Of a stretch of 64,000 nt of DNA, positions 36,418 through 45,720 are shown one piece after another. The notes under the pieces are model-generated. The model was given only the letters and a program-made list of their open reading frames with translations, made no database searches and was not told where the DNA came from. The translations under genes were made by a program, and so were the position numbers. The stretch's first letter is position 1, and the number at the start of each line of letters is the position of its first letter. Source of the stretch: Brucella tritici (lineage in GTDB: Bacteria > Pseudomonadota > Alphaproteobacteria > Rhizobiales > Rhizobiaceae); assembly GCF_008932295.1 (NCBI RefSeq), contig NZ_WBWA01000001.1:372001-436000 (forward strand), written 5' to 3'.

Positions 36418-37700
36418 CAGTTCAGCCTCAACATATGTCTGGCGGGAGAGAATGGCGACAGATCGATGCTTGGCTTGTCACCCGTCATAAGCTCGGACAC
36501 GAATTTGCCGGTAATACCGCCGAGCGTCAGCCCAAGGTGGCCATGACCACAGGCATAGATGATGCGGGGATCCTTGCGGGATGGCCCGATAAAGGGGAGG
36601 CTGTCAGGCGTGGAGGGACGGAAGCCCATCCAAGTGTCCTGTCTGTCGCCCAATGCAGGCAGCATTTTTCGAGCTTTATTTTCAAGAACATCGAGGCGTG
36701 ACTGACGTGCTGGCTTATCGAGTCCGCCCAAATCTACAGTTCCTGCCGCACGAATCTGATGAGACAGCGGGGTGAGGAAGAACCCATCGGACGGATACAT
36801 AACCGGATGCGTCAACAGCGGCTCATCGTGTTCAAACGCGACGTGATAACCGCGCTCCGTATTCATGTTGAGGCGGTCGCCAAGCTGATTGGAAAGACCA
36901 CGCGACCAGGCACCAGCCGAAATTACGATGCGGTCAGCAGAAATGACCTCGCTTCCAGTATGAACGCGCACGCCATCGGTGCCGCTTTCGATCCGCTCGG
37001 CCTTTGCCACAACGAAACGGCCACCGTGCGTTTGGATTATCTGGGCAAGGCCCCTGCAATAAGCTTCAGGGCTGTCGATCACAAAGCAACCGGGAAAAAT
37101 CGTCCCGCCAATGTAACCCGGCGCGAGATTGGGTTCCATGGCAGCTATTTCGTCCAGCGAGAGGTATTGCGCTTCGATTCCCTCAGCACGCCGCCGATCA
37201 TTGGACCTCTTGGCGTTCTGAGCTTCCTCTTCCGTGCGGTAAAGGTGGATCGAACCCGTTCCGCGTCCGAAATGAATGTTACCGACTTCTTCCATCAAGG
37301 GCGCATGCCCCTCTTCTATCACCTTCATCAGCGAACCGAGTGCGGAAATAGTCCCGTCCTGACGCCTGCGCAGCGACGCAGAAAGGAATGCAGCAAGCCA
37401 TGGAGCGAGATCGAGAAGATCTCGCCAATAGAGCGTAAGCGGCCCATCACGACGCAACAACATTCCGGGAACTTTCCAGAGAATTCCGGGAGCGGCGGTG
37501 GGGAAAATTCCTGACGGCGCAACCGTTGCAGCATTGCCGAACGACGCAGCATTGCGAAACGATACACCTGGCAGGGGTGGCGTCGGGTCAACGAGGACTA
37601 CATCCAATCCCTTTTTTTGCAGCCAGCGGGCCGTGGAAAGGCCCACGACGCCAGCTCCGATCACCGCAACAGTAAGCTTGCCGCTCTTATTGGTCTGCAT
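36417..37700 (-). CDS. FAD-dependent D-amino-acid dehydrogenase-like oxidoreductase (DadA type)
   Basis: A 427-residue oxidase. The FAD motif AVIGAGVVGLSTARWLQKKG lies at residues ~12-31; ERIESGTDGVRVHTGS and the C-terminal FRPSTPDSLPFIGPS plus GHGHLGLTLGGITGKF are DadA hallmarks. ATG 37700 is chosen; a 41-residue upstream extension would cover the RidA stop and lacks homology. RidA lies 14 bp upstream in the operon and would deaminate the reactive imine such an oxidase produces. The likely substrate is a D-amino acid or N-substituted amino acid derived from the imported compound. Confidence 0.9.
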   Translation of the reverse strand: MQTNKSGKLTVAVIGAGVVGLSTARWLQKKGLDVVLVDPTPPLPGVSFRNAASFGNAATVAPSGIFPTAAPGILWKVPGMLLRRDGPLTLYWRDLLDLAPWLAAFLSASLRRRQDGTISALGSLMKVIEEGHAPLMEEVGNIHFGRGTGSIHLYRTEEEAQNAKRSNDRRRAEGIEAQYLSLDEIAAMEPNLAPGYIGGTIFPGCFVIDSPEAYCRGLAQIIQTHGGRFVVAKAERIESGTDGVRVHTGSEVISADRIVISAGAWSRGLSNQLGDRLNMNTERGYHVAFEHDEPLLTHPVMYPSDGFFLTPLSHQIRAAGTVDLGGLDKPARQSRLDVLENKARKMLPALGDRQDTWMGFRPSTPDSLPFIGPSRKDPRIIYACGHGHLGLTLGGITGKFVSELMTGDKPSIDLSPFSPARHMLRLN

Positions 37701-37714
37701 TGGAGGCAGTTCCC

Positions 37715-38062
37715 TCAGATTGCTGCCGTTACGATGATCTCGACATCGTAACCTTGAGCCGCAGGCGGCACGACACCTGCAGCGCGGGATGGCTGATTCT
37801 CTGGATCGACCCACTGCTCCCACACTTCATTCATGGCATCGAAGTGCTTCTGATCTGAAATCCAGACCGTGGCGCGCAAAATCCTGGATCGGTCGGTTCC
37901 GGCTTCCTTCAGCCAACGGTCGACCTTTTCAAGCGCAACGCGGGTCTGATCCTGTATGGTTTCGTCCTTGTTACCGCACATGCCTGCCACATAGGCAATA
38001 CCGTTATGGATCGAGACCATCGAGGTGCGCTTCAGTCGTTCAATACGGATTACATCGGCCAT
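37715..38062 (-). CDS. RidA-family protein (reactive imine/enamine deaminase)
   Basis: A 115-residue Rid protein: IAYVAGMCGNKDETIQDQTRVALEKVDRWLKEAGTDRSRILRATVWISD is the core, with SRAAGVVPPAAQGYDVEI at the end. The active-site Arg of archetypal RidA appears replaced by the PSRAAG arrangement, so it may be a Rid2-7 type. It precedes the DadA-like oxidase gene by 14 bp. Rid proteins hydrolyse imines made by such flavoenzymes. Confidence 0.88.
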   Translation of the reverse strand: MADVIRIERLKRTSMVSIHNGIAYVAGMCGNKDETIQDQTRVALEKVDRWLKEAGTDRSRILRATVWISDQKHFDAMNEVWEQWVDPENQPSRAAGVVPPAAQGYDVEIIVTAAI

Positions 38063-38128
38063 GTTATTTCACCAGCTTTCCGGCCCCTGGGGCCATTGAT
38101 TTTCAAGAACGCGCCAAAAGGCCCCTCG

Positions 38129-38938
38129 CTACAATCTCAGGCTCTTTTGGAAGCCCATGAGCTTTTCGAGCATCGCGACCGCGATCACCGAGAGAACGAT
38201 CAGTGCCGTTGCCATGGCGGCCACGGTCGGATCGTCAAAATCCTTGATGTATTGATAAGCCGCCACGGGCAGTACCTTGGTCCGATCATTGGTGAGGAAC
38301 ACGGCGATCGAAAAATTGTCGAGTGCCTCAACGAAGATGAATACCGACGCCGCCAGAATGCCCGACTTCAATTGAGGAAGGACAATGACAAAGAAGGTGC
38401 GGAAAGGGCCAGCACCAAGATTGCGCGCCGCCTCTTCGATCCGCGGATCAAGGCCAAGGAGATTGGCTGAAAGTGCGCGAATGGCAAAGGGTAGCGCGAA
38501 GACCAATATGCCCAGGCAAAGACCAAAAAGACCAATACGAACACCACCTGCCGACAGCAGCGAGAGGAGCGAGACACCCGTTACAACGCCCGGAATAATC
38601 AGCGGCGACAGGATGATTTGCTGGATCAGTTCTTTGCCTCTGAACTCAGCGCGGACCAGCGCGTAGCTCGCGGGAATCCCGATCAACAGGCTCAAGGGCA
38701 TGACGATTAGGGCCATCGTGAAGGAGTTCTTCGCAGCATCCATGAACGTGGATGAATTATAAAAATTCTTGTGCCATTCGAGTGTGAACCCGGAAGGTGG
38801 CCACTGGAAGTAGCGTGTCGGACTGAACGAATGAAGCACGACAAACACCACCGGCAGCAGCAGGAAAACGACCGCGATTGACGCCAGAGCAATTACGACG
38901 ACGCCAAACTTCGCTTCAAGATCACGCCTAAACATCAC
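38129..38938 (-). CDS. Polyamine-type ABC transporter permease (PotC-like), second system
   Basis: A 269-residue inner-membrane permease with about six hydrophobic segments. It has the EAA loop AARNLGAGPFRTFFVIVLPQLKSG and EALDNFSIAVFLTND typical of PotC/PotI. Its start overlaps the preceding permease stop (ATGA). RidA follows 66 bp later, suggesting that transport and catabolism are co-transcribed. Confidence 0.92.
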   Translation of the reverse strand: MMFRRDLEAKFGVVVIALASIAVVFLLLPVVFVVLHSFSPTRYFQWPPSGFTLEWHKNFYNSSTFMDAAKNSFTMALIVMPLSLLIGIPASYALVRAEFRGKELIQQIILSPLIIPGVVTGVSLLSLLSAGGVRIGLFGLCLGILVFALPFAIRALSANLLGLDPRIEEAARNLGAGPFRTFFVIVLPQLKSGILAASVFIFVEALDNFSIAVFLTNDRTKVLPVAAYQYIKDFDDPTVAAMATALIVLSVIAVAMLEKLMGFQKSLRL

Positions 38939-39795
38939 GAAACGGCCTTCTTAATTTTCTTGGCAACGAGGTTGATCAGCCAGATCGAAGCGAACGCGCT
39001 GATAAGGAACACGACAGCCGTTGCAGCAGCATAGGGAACGTCATATTCGGTAAACATGCGATCATAGATCTGATTTGCGACCATCCTGACCTTCCCGCCG
39101 CCCAAAACCATTGGGAAAAGGAATGAGGCAAGCGCAATTGAATAGACGAGAACCAGCGTAACCATGAGGCCCGGCAAGAGGATCGGCATGGTAATGCGCC
39201 AGAATGTGGTCGTGCGACTGGCACCAAGGCTACGCGCCGCTTCCTCGACCGAAACGTTCAGGTTCTGGACGACACCAATGAGCGTAAAGACCGCGAACGG
39301 TAGCAGGTAGTGGGTAATGGCAATGCCAACACCTGACCAGTTGTAAAGAAACTGGATCGGCTTGGAGACGATACCGAGTTCGATCAGGCTCAGGTTTATC
39401 AGTCCCCGGTTTCCAAGAAGTACAAGCCAGGAATATGCGCGCGTTACACCACCGGACAGGAAGGTAACTGCGATAGCGAGCATAATCAGTGTCCCGACCC
39501 ATTCCCGCTTGGAACGCACGATTACCATGGCCATCGGCACGGCTATTGCGACGGTAATTACCGACATCACAAGAGACGCCCAGAGCGTGCTGAACAGGAT
39601 TGACTGATTGGCCCCCGTGAACAATACACGCCAGTAATTGTTGAGTGTAACCTCCCCGGCAAACTGCGTTCCGGGCGGACCTTTGAGGAAGAAGCTCGAT
39701 AGACCAAAATAGCTATACGCCGCAACAATAAGCAGGCCGATAATCAGCGCTGGCGTAATCAGATATTTGGCGCGGTTGTTATTCGCCTCCATCAT
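38935..39795 (-). CDS. Polyamine-type ABC transporter permease (PotB-like), second system
   Basis: A 286-residue permease of usual length, unlike the long one at 27524. Landmarks are the first TM (YLITPALIIGLLIVAAYSYFG) and the EAA loop EEAARSLGASRTTTFWRITMP. It overlaps the ATPase stop by ATGA at 39792-39795. With 38129-38938 it forms the channel for the binding protein at 44719-45720. Confidence 0.92.
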   Translation of the reverse strand: MMEANNNRAKYLITPALIIGLLIVAAYSYFGLSSFFLKGPPGTQFAGEVTLNNYWRVLFTGANQSILFSTLWASLVMSVITVAIAVPMAMVIVRSKREWVGTLIMLAIAVTFLSGGVTRAYSWLVLLGNRGLINLSLIELGIVSKPIQFLYNWSGVGIAITHYLLPFAVFTLIGVVQNLNVSVEEAARSLGASRTTTFWRITMPILLPGLMVTLVLVYSIALASFLFPMVLGGGKVRMVANQIYDRMFTEYDVPYAAATAVVFLISAFASIWLINLVAKKIKKAVS

Positions 39796-40871
39796 GCCCC
39801 CAACACAATTGTATGAGCCGGATCGAGCACCATTTTAACGGACTGGCCAGCAGTATATCGGGCGCGATTGTTGTTTCGCGGAGCGTTCGCATCGATATCA
39901 AGGCCGTTGACCTCAACGCGATAGACTACTCGCTCGCCAAGCTCGTGTGTGGTCTTGACGATTCCAGCGAGTCCTTCTCGCGGATCTTCAGCGCCAACAA
40001 CCTCAATATGGGAAGAACGGATCGAAATCTTGCAATCAGCGCCTGCGAATTGCCCACCAGCGTCATTGACAACGACATGCTGTCCAGCGAGCGACAAAGT
40101 TGCCCCACCGCCGTTGACCACGGCGACCTTCGCATCAAAGATATTGGCCACGCCGAGAAAACGGGCAACGAATTCGCTCTTGGGCCTATCATAGAGTGCT
40201 ATCGGGGTATCAAGCTGCTCGATGCGGCCCTGGTTCATGACGGCGATATAGTCGGAAAGATAGAGAGCTTCATCCTGGTCGTGCGTCACCAGGATCGATG
40301 TGATGCCCAGCTTCTGCTGAAGCTCGCGCAGCTCGGACTGCAGCCCTTCGCGAAGATGCCGGTCGAGCGCGCCAAGCGGCTCATCGAGAAGCAGGAGCTT
40401 GGGACGGATGACGACGGCACGGGCAAGAGCGACGCGCTGCTGCTGGTCGCCTGACAATTGGCTCGGATAACGATCCGCGAGATGGGACAGCCGGACCATC
40501 TCGAGTGCGTCACGCACACGCGTGGCCTGCTCTTCCTTTGAAACACCACGCATCTTAAGACCGAACGCAATGTTGGATTCGACGGTCATGTGGGGGAAGA
40601 GGGCATAATTCTGGAAAACCATGCCGATATCGCGAAAGTTCGGCTCAACTCCGCTGATGTCCTTGCCATCAACGACAATCTCACCGGATGTCACGTTGAG
40701 AAAACCGGCAATCATTCGCAGAACAGTACTTTTGCCGCAACCGGATGGCCCCAGAAGCGTCAAGAGCGATCCACGTGGCACCTCCAGGTCAAGGTTGCTC
40801 ACTGCCTCGAAGGAGCTGTACCGCTTGGTCAGATTCCTGAGTTGCAACGTGCTGCTCTGCAGATGTTCCAT
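39792..40871 (-). CDS. Polyamine-type ABC transporter ATP-binding protein (PotA-like), second system
   Basis: A 359-residue ATPase with Walker [10 protein letters not shown], the Q-loop [11 protein letters not shown], signature LSGDQQQRV (the second Gly is Asp, an uncommon variant), Walker [12 protein letters not shown] and the switch His in [13 protein letters not shown] regulatory region follows residue ~240. The Gly-to-Asp change in LSGGQ may weaken ATP hydrolysis or may be tolerated. It is the first of the three membrane-module genes after the GntR regulator. Confidence 0.93.
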   Translation of the reverse strand: MEHLQSSTLQLRNLTKRYSSFEAVSNLDLEVPRGSLLTLLGPSGCGKSTVLRMIAGFLNVTSGEIVVDGKDISGVEPNFRDIGMVFQNYALFPHMTVESNIAFGLKMRGVSKEEQATRVRDALEMVRLSHLADRYPSQLSGDQQQRVALARAVVIRPKLLLLDEPLGALDRHLREGLQSELRELQQKLGITSILVTHDQDEALYLSDYIAVMNQGRIEQLDTPIALYDRPKSEFVARFLGVANIFDAKVAVVNGGGATLSLAGQHVVVNDAGGQFAGADCKISIRSSHIEVVGAEDPREGLAGIVKTTHELGERVVYRVEVNGLDIDANAPRNNNRARYTAGQSVKMVLDPAHTIVLGA

Positions 40872-41041
40872 GGTTGCGGTTCCGTCAAAGAATAATGGGG
40901 GAAGGCGCGTTCGACCTGGGCCGAACGCTTGAATGGTCGTTCTGGTTTGTATTTGCAGATAGGAGGCGTGCTAGCCTTCGTCCGGGCTCATTCCACCGGG
41001 TACGGCATATGCGATCCGGGAATGAGCACCGTCCTTCACTG

Positions 41042-41701
41042 TTATTCCGCTGTCTGATTGAAACCGCGGATCAGGTGAGTTCTCATCAATTGCTCAGCCT
41101 TGTCTGCTTCCCGCGCTTTGATCGCCTCAAGAAGCTTGACGTGATCCTGGATCACTTCCTGCGACTGGGCTTGACTGAGAGCCGCGAGACTGGCTTCGCT
41201 CATGAAAAAGCCGGCATAGTTTTCGATCGCATTCTGGAGTTCCGGCACGCCGCAAGCGTTATAGATCCTCCAATGGAATACGTTGTTGTTGCGCACGCGC
41301 TCGGTACGGGCCTCTTCTGGGAGGGTCAGCGCCAATTCGATTGAAGCCTCAAGAACCTTGAAGTCGTCCTCATTCAGATGGGGTACCGCGAGCTTCGTTG
41401 CGTAGCCTTCAAGCGCGATCCGGATTGCACGGATGCCTTTGAGGGCCGACAGCACGTCCGCAACAACCACGCCGGAAGATGTGCGTTCAAGAAGCCGGTT
41501 GGAGACGAGACGCGTGAAGGCTTCGCGCAGCGGCGTGCGGCTTACGCCCAGCTTCTGAGCCAGCTCCACTTCCCGCAGGCGCTGGCCCGCCTCGATCCGT
41601 CCGTCAAGAATAAGCGACCGCAACAGTTCATAGACGGCATCTGCCGAGCTCACTGCAGCCAGTCGACGACCTCCCAGATCGTCAATTCCATTGGCATCCA
41701 T
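41042..41701 (-). CDS. GntR-family transcriptional regulator (FadR/FCD subfamily)
   Basis: A 219-residue regulator. The winged helix reads SLILDGRIEAGQRLREVELAQKLGVSRTPLREAFTRL, and the C-terminal FCD domain has metal-ligand positions such as FHWRIYNACGVPEL. ATG 41701 is preferred, as GGAGACGAGA precedes it. It lies between the M20 peptidase and ATPase genes in the same orientation. A GntR-type palindrome upstream of the M20 gene (42992-43001) suggests it controls the catabolic operon. Confidence 0.92.
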   Translation of the reverse strand: MDANGIDDLGGRRLAAVSSADAVYELLRSLILDGRIEAGQRLREVELAQKLGVSRTPLREAFTRLVSNRLLERTSSGVVVADVLSALKGIRAIRIALEGYATKLAVPHLNEDDFKVLEASIELALTLPEEARTERVRNNNVFHWRIYNACGVPELQNAIENYAGFFMSEASLAALSQAQSQEVIQDHVKLLEAIKAREADKAEQLMRTHLIRGFNQTAE

Positions 41702-41790
41702 GATTTCTCGTCTCCATATACTCATTGACTTGCTCTAGTTATGCCGCGATCACCCACTGGCTGCCAGCCCCCTGAGGGCTTGTTTGCGTC

Positions 41791-42969
41791 TTATCCCTTG
41801 ATCCCGTTGTTCCCGTTCCCGGAGAGTGTGGCAATCAGCGTCGAAAACACCGCGCCTCGATCCACGAGACTATCAACGACAATGGTTTCGTCGCGCGAGC
41901 AGATGTCATTGCAGATAGGACCCAATCCGTCGATCGTCGGCACTCCGAGCGCGCCGCAGAAGCTGGCGTCGGACCCACCCGAAATATTGGTTAATTCAAA
42001 GCAGGGCGCGCCGATTTCCTCGGAAGCCTTGGCAACGATCGCGTAAAGCGCTTGCGTTTCAGCCGTTCTGGCCCATGCAGGCCGCGTCCAACCACCTTTT
42101 AGAACCACCGAAACGCGATCCGTCGCGACCTCGGAAATCAGTCGCTCAACTTCCCTTTGCAGCTTTGCAGCCGCTTCAGGCGTGCGGGCACGCATGTCGA
42201 CATGGAGTTTTGCATGACCAGGAATGACCTGCCTCGCATCACCACCTTGGAACACACCAACATTCACGATGGCACCATTTTCGAGATCCGTCAGAGCCTC
42301 GATCTGTGGCACAAGGATTGCGAGCGGACGAACCGCAGAAGCACCCTTGAGATAGTTGGCCGCCGCGTGCGCGGTCTGCCCGACCGCTTCAATGAAGAAG
42401 GCACCCACGGCACCGCGGGAGGTAAAATAGCCACCTCCTGGGCGACCGGGTTCGAGGGTCAGGACCCAATCCGAAGTCTTCGCATGCTCTTCGATCCAGC
42501 CGCGCGAGAGCGGGCTTCCCAGCTCTTCATCGCTGACGACAAGAAACTTGATCTCTTCAAATTCGGCCAGTCCGGCCTTTGAAGCAACATCGATGGCATT
42601 GATAGCCAGCACAAGTCCGCCACGCATGTCACCAACACCGGGACCCGTAGCAAGCTCACCCCTGATTTCAAAGGGCCAGTTCTCCAGCGTGCCCCGCGGC
42701 CAAACGGTATCGGCGTGGCCGAGGATCATCAATCGGCCCTTGCCCTGCCCTTTTCGAACCGCCAACAGGCGATTGCCGCGCTCGGGAACCTCTTCGTAAT
42801 GAAGTTCAAACCCCTGAGCATGCAACCGCTCGCCGATCCAATGTGATGTTCGCGTTACGCCTTCCACGTCATAGGATCCTGCTTCAATGCCGACGAGTTC
42901 GGCGATATCTGCAAGCATTGCATCAAGCCGGTCCGCAAAACCGTCGCGAAATCTACTAGCCAGATTCAA
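41791..42969 (-). CDS. M20-family metallopeptidase (glutamate carboxypeptidase/ArgE-like)
   Basis: A 392-residue zinc peptidase: ILGHADTVWPRGT carries the first His and Asp, GVGDMRGGLV the bridging Asp, VVSDEELGSPLSR the catalytic Glu and metal Glu, and the dimerisation domain has GGDARQVIPGHAKLHVDMR. It resembles carboxypeptidase G2 or acetylornithine deacetylase types, which cut N-acyl or peptide bonds at a C-terminal amino acid. The start is TTG at 42967-42969, supported by AGGAGG 5 nt upstream. It has no signal peptide, so it acts in the cytoplasm on the imported compound. Confidence 0.92.
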   Translation of the reverse strand: MNLASRFRDGFADRLDAMLADIAELVGIEAGSYDVEGVTRTSHWIGERLHAQGFELHYEEVPERGNRLLAVRKGQGKGRLMILGHADTVWPRGTLENWPFEIRGELATGPGVGDMRGGLVLAINAIDVASKAGLAEFEEIKFLVVSDEELGSPLSRGWIEEHAKTSDWVLTLEPGRPGGGYFTSRGAVGAFFIEAVGQTAHAAANYLKGASAVRPLAILVPQIEALTDLENGAIVNVGVFQGGDARQVIPGHAKLHVDMRARTPEAAAKLQREVERLISEVATDRVSVVLKGGWTRPAWARTAETQALYAIVAKASEEIGAPCFELTNISGGSDASFCGALGVPTIDGLGPICNDICSRDETIVVDSLVDRGAVFSTLIATLSGNGNNGIKG

Positions 42970-42991
42970 GAGAGCCTCCTATTTTGTATTT

Positions 42992-43001
42992 TTGTATACA
43001 A
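42992..43001. promoter_or_regulatory. FCD-GntR operator candidate (TTGTATACAA)
   Basis: The perfect 10-bp palindrome TTGTATACAA fits the T-N-G-T-N-N-A-C-N-A consensus of FadR-subfamily GntR proteins. It lies 23 bp before the M20 peptidase start, in an AT-rich stretch that includes a second GTAT/ATAC half-site. It is the likely target of the regulator at 41042-41701. Confidence 0.55.
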
Positions 43002-43073
43002 GCATACGTGTATTCATTTTGCAACAGAAAACTGTCCCGCAGACTGGAGAAAGTTACCAACGCGAAACGGTCT

Positions 43074-44480
43074 CTATTTCAGCGGCTCGAACTCGCTCGC
43101 CTTTGGGCTGAATAGCGAGAGCGGGTAAAGGCCGCTTTCCTGAAGGCGGCTACCCAGCGCCAGTAATGCAAAGTCAGCTTGCATGGGAGCCATGATCTGC
43201 ATGCCAATCGGGCATCCACGAGGATCGCGACCTACAGAAAAAGCAAGGGCGGGCAGACCAGTAAGGTTGGCCGGTGCTGTGAATTCCAATGGATTGCCGA
43301 GGCCCTTGTTGGGCGCGCCGAGCGCGTTATCAAGCAGGGGCGGAATGACTGCATGTACAGGCATGGCCAGCCAATCAATACCATCGAACAGCTTGTTCCA
43401 GAGAACGGTAATCTCGGCATACCGCTTGAGAGCCTCCGCATAATCCTCATCGGACAGACTCAATCCCTTTTCGATCAACGTAGCGAGTGCCTGACCATAG
43501 GCATTACGTTGTACTGGATAGCTGGCGGCATGGCTGCGCGCGGTCTCTTTGGCGCAGATGAAGTCCCATGTCTCCTGCAGATCAGGGACGTCAGGAACAG
43601 CGCAAGCGACGAGGTCGAGCCCTACCCGTTCGGCTGTATCAAGCAGACGGCAATAGGCTGTCCGAACCTCCGGATCGAGCCGCGCACTGAGTAAGTAGGG
43701 AAGATAGCCAAAGCGGCGGGCCGGTGTTTGGCCGGATGGAAGCGTATTGCCGAGCCCGCTCATCGCTTCCAGCAACAGAGCACACCCATCCGCGTTGGAT
43801 GCCATCGGACCGACATGATCAAGGCTGGGCGCCATGGCGCAGATGCCCTCGGTGCTGACAAAACCGCGGCTGGGCTTGAGCCCGGTCACCCCACAATAAG
43901 CCGCGGGAAACCGGATTGAGCCGCCTGTGTCGCTGCCAATGGCTGCGGCTGCCAGACCTGCCGCGACGGCAACACCCGATCCCGACGAAGACGAGCCGAC
44001 ACGGAACGATGTTCCCCATGGGTTTACCGGAACCGGCATTTCCGGATGATGGGTGGAACAAGCTCCCTCTGCCATGGCCAGTTTGCCAAGAATGACTGCA
44101 CCTGCAGCCTGAAGATTGGTGACGACCTTTGCATTGCGGCCAGTCTGCCGATCACGGAAGATAGCCATGCCGTTGGACGTCGGCGCACAATCCGTTTCAC
44201 ATAAGTCCTTGAGCGCAACAGGTACGCCATGCAACGGCCCGAGTGATCGGCCATCGGCGAGGGCCTGGTCGGCTGCACTTGCTTGCGCAAGGGCAGTCTC
44301 GGCTGTGACCGTGATATATGCCTGCAGCGACGGGTTCAATCGCGCGATCCGCTCAAGATAATATTGCGTAAGCGCAACCGAGCTTACGTTGCCGGCCGCA
44401 ATCGCTTTTGCGATATCTGGCAACGGCTTTGTGATGAGTTCGGGAAGACTGCTGGAGACAATCGGGGCGGTGGGGATCAT
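43074..44480 (-). CDS. Amidase-signature-family hydrolase
   Basis: A 468-residue enzyme with the Ser-cisSer-Lys triad: Lys in PVALKDLCET, the Gly/Ser-rich VGSSSSGSGVAVAAG, and Ser in SDTGGSIRFPA. It hydrolyses an amide bond of an unknown substrate (GatA, indoleacetamide hydrolase and 6-aminohexanoate hydrolase relatives all share the fold). The start is uncertain: an ATG at 44537 and one at 44507 lie inside a repeat element, so ATG 44480 is preferred although no good ribosome-binding site is seen. It lies between the binding-protein and M20 genes. Confidence 0.87.
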   Translation of the reverse strand: MIPTAPIVSSSLPELITKPLPDIAKAIAAGNVSSVALTQYYLERIARLNPSLQAYITVTAETALAQASAADQALADGRSLGPLHGVPVALKDLCETDCAPTSNGMAIFRDRQTGRNAKVVTNLQAAGAVILGKLAMAEGACSTHHPEMPVPVNPWGTSFRVGSSSSGSGVAVAAGLAAAAIGSDTGGSIRFPAAYCGVTGLKPSRGFVSTEGICAMAPSLDHVGPMASNADGCALLLEAMSGLGNTLPSGQTPARRFGYLPYLLSARLDPEVRTAYCRLLDTAERVGLDLVACAVPDVPDLQETWDFICAKETARSHAASYPVQRNAYGQALATLIEKGLSLSDEDYAEALKRYAEITVLWNKLFDGIDWLAMPVHAVIPPLLDNALGAPNKGLGNPLEFTAPANLTGLPALAFSVGRDPRGCPIGMQIMAPMQADFALLALGSRLQESGLYPLSLFSPKASEFEPLK

Positions 44481-44496
44481 GGGGGCTCGAAGGATA

Positions 44497-44545
44497 TTAG
44501 AGCGCATCCCGAAAAGTGTGAAACGGTTCTCGGACAAGATGCGCG
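44497..44545. repeat. Dispersed Rhizobiales/Brucella-type intergenic repeat
   Basis: GCGCATC (44502-44508) and GATGCGC (44538-44544) bracket an inner CCGAAAA...TCTCGG imperfect hairpin. This arrangement (GCATCCCGAAAAGTGTGAA... then CGG) is one I recognise as a common intergenic repeat in Ochrobactrum and related genomes. It overlaps the 5' extension of the amidase frame. Confidence 0.6.
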
Positions 44546-44666
44546 TTAAGACAAACAGTTAGAGCGTCGTTCTGATGCAATCAGATCGCAGCCTGCTCTG
44601 GTGCCAGCCTTGCGAGCCAAAACGAACTGCCATCAACTGTCTATGATGAAATTGATTTGCAAAGAG

Positions 44667-44692
44667 GATCAGGTGACTTTTGCCACCTGATC
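44667..44692 (-). terminator. Hairpin after the binding-protein gene
   Basis: GATCAGGTG (44667-44675) pairs perfectly with CACCTGATC (44684-44692) around an 8-nt loop. It lies 27 bp after the binding-protein stop on the minus strand. With CTCTTT following it could partly terminate transcription before the amidase gene. Confidence 0.55.
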
Positions 44693-44718
44693 TATCGCGT
44701 AACCTCCACCTGAAGGAA

Positions 44719-45720
44719 TCAGTGGGTCGTGATCTGGTCAAACCGGACAGACCAGTCGCTGATGTTCTTCAGGACTACACTGCCATCCATCACGATACCT
44801 TCGCCGTCAGCAGGCAGAGATTCTGCAAGTTCCTTCGGCAATTCCACATTGCGGTTAACCGGAGCCATATTCACCCGAGCCAGCATCTCTTTCTGGGCCC
44901 CCTCCGAGATGATGTAGTTGATAAACTTGGCTGCCTCTTCCTGATGCGATCCGTTGGTCATCATCATGACGTCGAAATACATCGGTGCCGGGCGAGGAGA
45001 AATCATCTTCATTTTGATGCCTTCGCCTGCGACCGCATTCATGTGTGAACTTTGACCGATAAGAATGGTCCCCTCACCTTGCACGATCGACTGTCGGGCC
45101 TGAGAGTCCGAGGTGTAGTAGAGCGAAACATTCTTGTTAAGCTGCTCAAGCGCCTTGAACCCCGGATCGTAGTTCTCCGAAGTGCCACCGTTGATAGTGT
45201 TCGCAACCGTGAGAAGTGAGCCGGAATAGATTGACATAGCAGGGGCGATGATCTGACCCTCGTACTCCGGCTTCCAGAGATCTTCCCACGAAGTCGGAGG
45301 CACAGGTACGGCGTCTACGTTGTAAACGATACCCATCGGATAGTAATAGATACCGACCCAATCGTCAGCAATCGCCCCCTTGATCAACTGGTCGCGGTTA
45401 CTCAGCTTGTCACGCGGAATCTTGACGAAGAGCTTCTGATCCTGCGCCGCCTCACTCGCAATAGTATTGGTTGCGAACCAGACATCCACGACGGGGTTGT
45501 CACGATCGACCTGCAGCTTGACGAGGCCCTCGCCTGACGAAGACTGCGTTACAGCATTGACCTTGATACCCGTTTTAGCCTCGAACTGCTGCGAAATGGC
45601 TTTCAAACCATTTTCCCACGTCGAGCCCCATACCTGAATGGTAATCTCGTTCGATTGCGCAAATGCAGAATTGGCTGCAACGAGCACTCCGCACGATAGA
45701 AGCAAAGACTTAATGTTCAC
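44719..45720 (-). CDS. Polyamine/iron-type ABC transporter substrate-binding protein (SBP_bac_8), second system
   Basis: A 333-residue periplasmic protein with signal peptide (VNIKSLLLSCGVLVAANSAFA). Landmarks are ITIQVWGSTWENGLKAISQQFE, VDVWFATNTIASEAAQ, GIYYYPMGIVYNVDAV and GEGTILIGQSSHMNAVA. This is the PotD/AfuA-like family; the ligand may be an amine, amide or phosphonate-like compound. The start is GTG at 45718-45720, with a strong AGGAGGAG 5 nt upstream. It is the first gene of the catabolic operon and is separated from the amidase by a hairpin and repeat. Confidence 0.9.
   Translation of the reverse strand: MNIKSLLLSCGVLVAANSAFAQSNEITIQVWGSTWENGLKAISQQFEAKTGIKVNAVTQSSSGEGLVKLQVDRDNPVVDVWFATNTIASEAAQDQKLFVKIPRDKLSNRDQLIKGAIADDWVGIYYYPMGIVYNVDAVPVPPTSWEDLWKPEYEGQIIAPAMSIYSGSLLTVANTINGGTSENYDPGFKALEQLNKNVSLYYTSDSQARQSIVQGEGTILIGQSSHMNAVAGEGIKMKMISPRPAPMYFDVMMMTNGSHQEEAAKFINYIISEGAQKEMLARVNMAPVNRNVELPKELAESLPADGEGIVMDGSVVLKNISDWSVRFDQITTH

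Noticed and set aside
36759-37514. 251-residue plus-strand open frame
   Set aside because: It is antisense to the DadA-like oxidase, which has complete FAD motifs.
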